Under the pieces are notes generated by a model. The model made no database searches. It saw only the letters and a list, made by a program, of their open reading frames with translations, and was not told where the DNA came from. A program made the translations under genes and the position numbers. Of a stretch of 7,358 nt of DNA, positions 6,696 to 7,358 are shown in pieces. How positions within the stretch are numbered: the stretch's first letter is position 1; every line of letters begins with the position of its first letter. The DNA comes from Oscillospiraceae bacterium (GTDB lineage: Bacteria; Bacillota; Clostridia; Oscillospirales; Ruminococcaceae). Location: the NCBI GenBank assembly GCA_017416665.1, contig JAFQBO010000104.1:1-7358 (forward strand), in the 5' to 3' direction.

Positions 6696-6749
6696 ATCCA
6701 TAGTAACTGATAATCAAAACGTCAAAATATGACTTTCAGGAGATAAATC

Positions 6750-7127
6750 ATGCGATATTCAAAACAGCGTGAGCTAGTCCTCAAAACTGTTCTTGAAAAC
6801 AAAATCCATCCAAATGCGGAATTTGTTTATCATGCTCTCAAGGAGGAAAATCCTGAACTGAGTCTGGGGACGGTTTACAGAAATTTAAACTCACTTGTGA
6901 AAAATAACATGCTGAAAAGAATCAGTATTCCGAATGGTTCAGATTGCTTTGATGGTACTCTCGCAGAGCACCAGCACCTTGTCTGTACTGCATGCGGAAA
7001 AGTTATTGACATAAGTATTTCTGAGCTTGAAAAAATCCGTTCAAATGTTATGAATAAAACGGGTTTTTCCATAAATTTCTCTTCTCTTGCATTTGAAGGC
7101 TTATGCAGAGAATGCTTAAAAAAGTAA
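6750..7127 (+). CDS. perR: PerR-like Fur-family metal-dependent transcriptional regulator
   Basis: This 125-residue Fur-family repressor has a winged helix at residues ~1-62 (recognition segment SLGTVYRNLN, 38-47) and a metal-binding dimerisation domain at ~63-125. The residues aligning with the B. subtilis PerR regulatory metal site are all present: H20, D68, H74, H76 and D87. D87 is the position where classical Fur has Glu. The structural zinc cysteines are C79/C82 and C119/C122. This favours a peroxide-sensing PerR over Fur, Zur or Mur. R44 stands where B. subtilis PerR has Asn61 and Fur has Arg, so the DNA target is less clear. The protein lacks the N-terminal helix of longer homologues, yet AGGAG (6738-6742) seven bases before the ATG supports this start. 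It has its own strong promoter and terminator and is divergent from trpS. Confidence 0.85.
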   Translation: MRYSKQRELVLKTVLENKIHPNAEFVYHALKEENPELSLGTVYRNLNSLVKNNMLKRISIPNGSDCFDGTLAEHQHLVCTACGKVIDISISELEKIRSNVMNKTGFSINFSSLAFEGLCRECLKK

Positions 7128-7196
7128 TTTACACAAATTTCAGATACTTCTTTAAATATAGTATCTTCATTGTTTTTTCTTTCTCTATACCACACA

Positions 7197-7230
7197 AACA
7201 AAAAAGTACCCTTTTGGGTACTTTTTTGTT
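7197..7230. terminator. Rho-independent terminator after the PerR-like gene
   Basis: A perfect 15-bp stem (7197-7211 with 7216-7230) closes a TTTT loop. Its core is GTACCC/GGGTAC, flanked by six A and six T, so it works in both directions. It lies about 70 bases after the stop codon at 7127, with nothing recognisable between. Confidence 0.92.
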
Positions 7231-7353
7231 GCGTTTAAAATATAAATTTATATTTATCGCACAAAAGCAATTGTTCATTTCTTTGTGTGCACAAAGAAAC
7301 GAACCAAAGAAATGCATAAACTTTTTTCTTTTCTTCGAATAGAAAAAAGTTTA
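7231..7353. repeat. Cluster of three inverted repeats at the window edge
   Basis: Three palindromic units follow the terminator. The first is an 18-bp perfect AT palindrome AAATATAAATTTATATTT (7238-7255), loosely framed by GCG (7231-7233) and CGC (7258-7260). The second is TTTCTTTGT/ACAAAGAAA (7278-7286 with 7291-7299) around GTGC. The third is a 13-bp stem (7317-7329 with 7341-7353) whose arms read TAAACTTTTTTCT and AGAAAAAAGTTTA around an 11-base loop. Between the last two, ACGAACCAAAGAAA (7299-7312) is one base longer than ACGACCAAAGAAA at 5169-5181. No gene is visible. This looks like another dispersed repeat, possibly continuing beyond the window. Confidence 0.5.
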
Positions 7354-7358
7354 ATCAA

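Noticed and set aside
6489..6749. T-box or other riboswitch upstream of trpS
   Set aside because: The predicted leader is only about 40 bases, and no T-box core (AGGGTGGNACCGCG type) or specifier-loop structure is visible on the - strand.
7103..7342. 79-codon + strand open frame and the overlapping - strand frames at the right end
   Set aside because: They cross the terminator and palindromes, overlap the end of the PerR-like gene, lack ribosome binding sites and translate to low-complexity F/K/L-rich text.

Overview
This window looks like an ordinary chromosomal segment of a low-to-moderate-GC Firmicute. The best guess is a gut or rumen Clostridia member of the Ruminococcus/Oscillospiraceae type. 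The evidence is AT-rich intergenic DNA, strong GGAGG-type ribosome binding sites, near-consensus sigma-A promoters, a Streptococcus-type TrpRS, a short clostridial PerR-like regulator, and hairpin-forming dispersed repeats of a kind I associate with these genomes. The taxonomic placement is inference; no rRNA or other marker is present.

Layout. Positions 1-84 hold the last 27 codons of an unidentified + strand gene, followed by two hairpins. The second hairpin (153-182) is a bidirectional terminator shared with the convergent gene. Three genes then run on the - strand: a cytoplasmic GH13 alpha-amylase/neopullulanase-like enzyme (187-2082), glycogen/maltodextrin phosphorylase glgP (2314-4710), and tryptophanyl-tRNA synthetase trpS (5403-6488, TTG start). 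Divergent from trpS on the + strand is a PerR/Fur-family metalloregulator (6750-7127), closed by a strong terminator (7197-7230). The window ends in a cluster of inverted repeats.

How the genes fit together. The GH13 enzyme and GlgP are natural partners in intracellular alpha-glucan use: the first cuts or debranches maltodextrin or glycogen, and the second phosphorolyses the chains to glucose-1-phosphate. glgP has a clear promoter and a 13/14 match to a CcpA/LacI-type cre operator just downstream of the predicted transcription start, which suggests sugar-responsive control. trpS and the PerR-like gene share a 261-bp divergent control region. It has one excellent promoter for each gene, a 42-bp AT-rich inverted repeat between the two promoters, and Per/Fur-box-like sequences near both predicted starts.

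Non-coding content is the less ordinary part. A 73-bp doublet of hairpins with 7-bp terminal inverted repeats lies between glgP and the GH13 gene. A roughly 260-bp island of consecutive hairpins lies downstream of trpS. A further hairpin cluster at the right edge shares a short word with that island. I found no CRISPR array, tRNA, rRNA, recognisable riboswitch, T-box, transposase or defence system, and nothing that I would call a new biological system.
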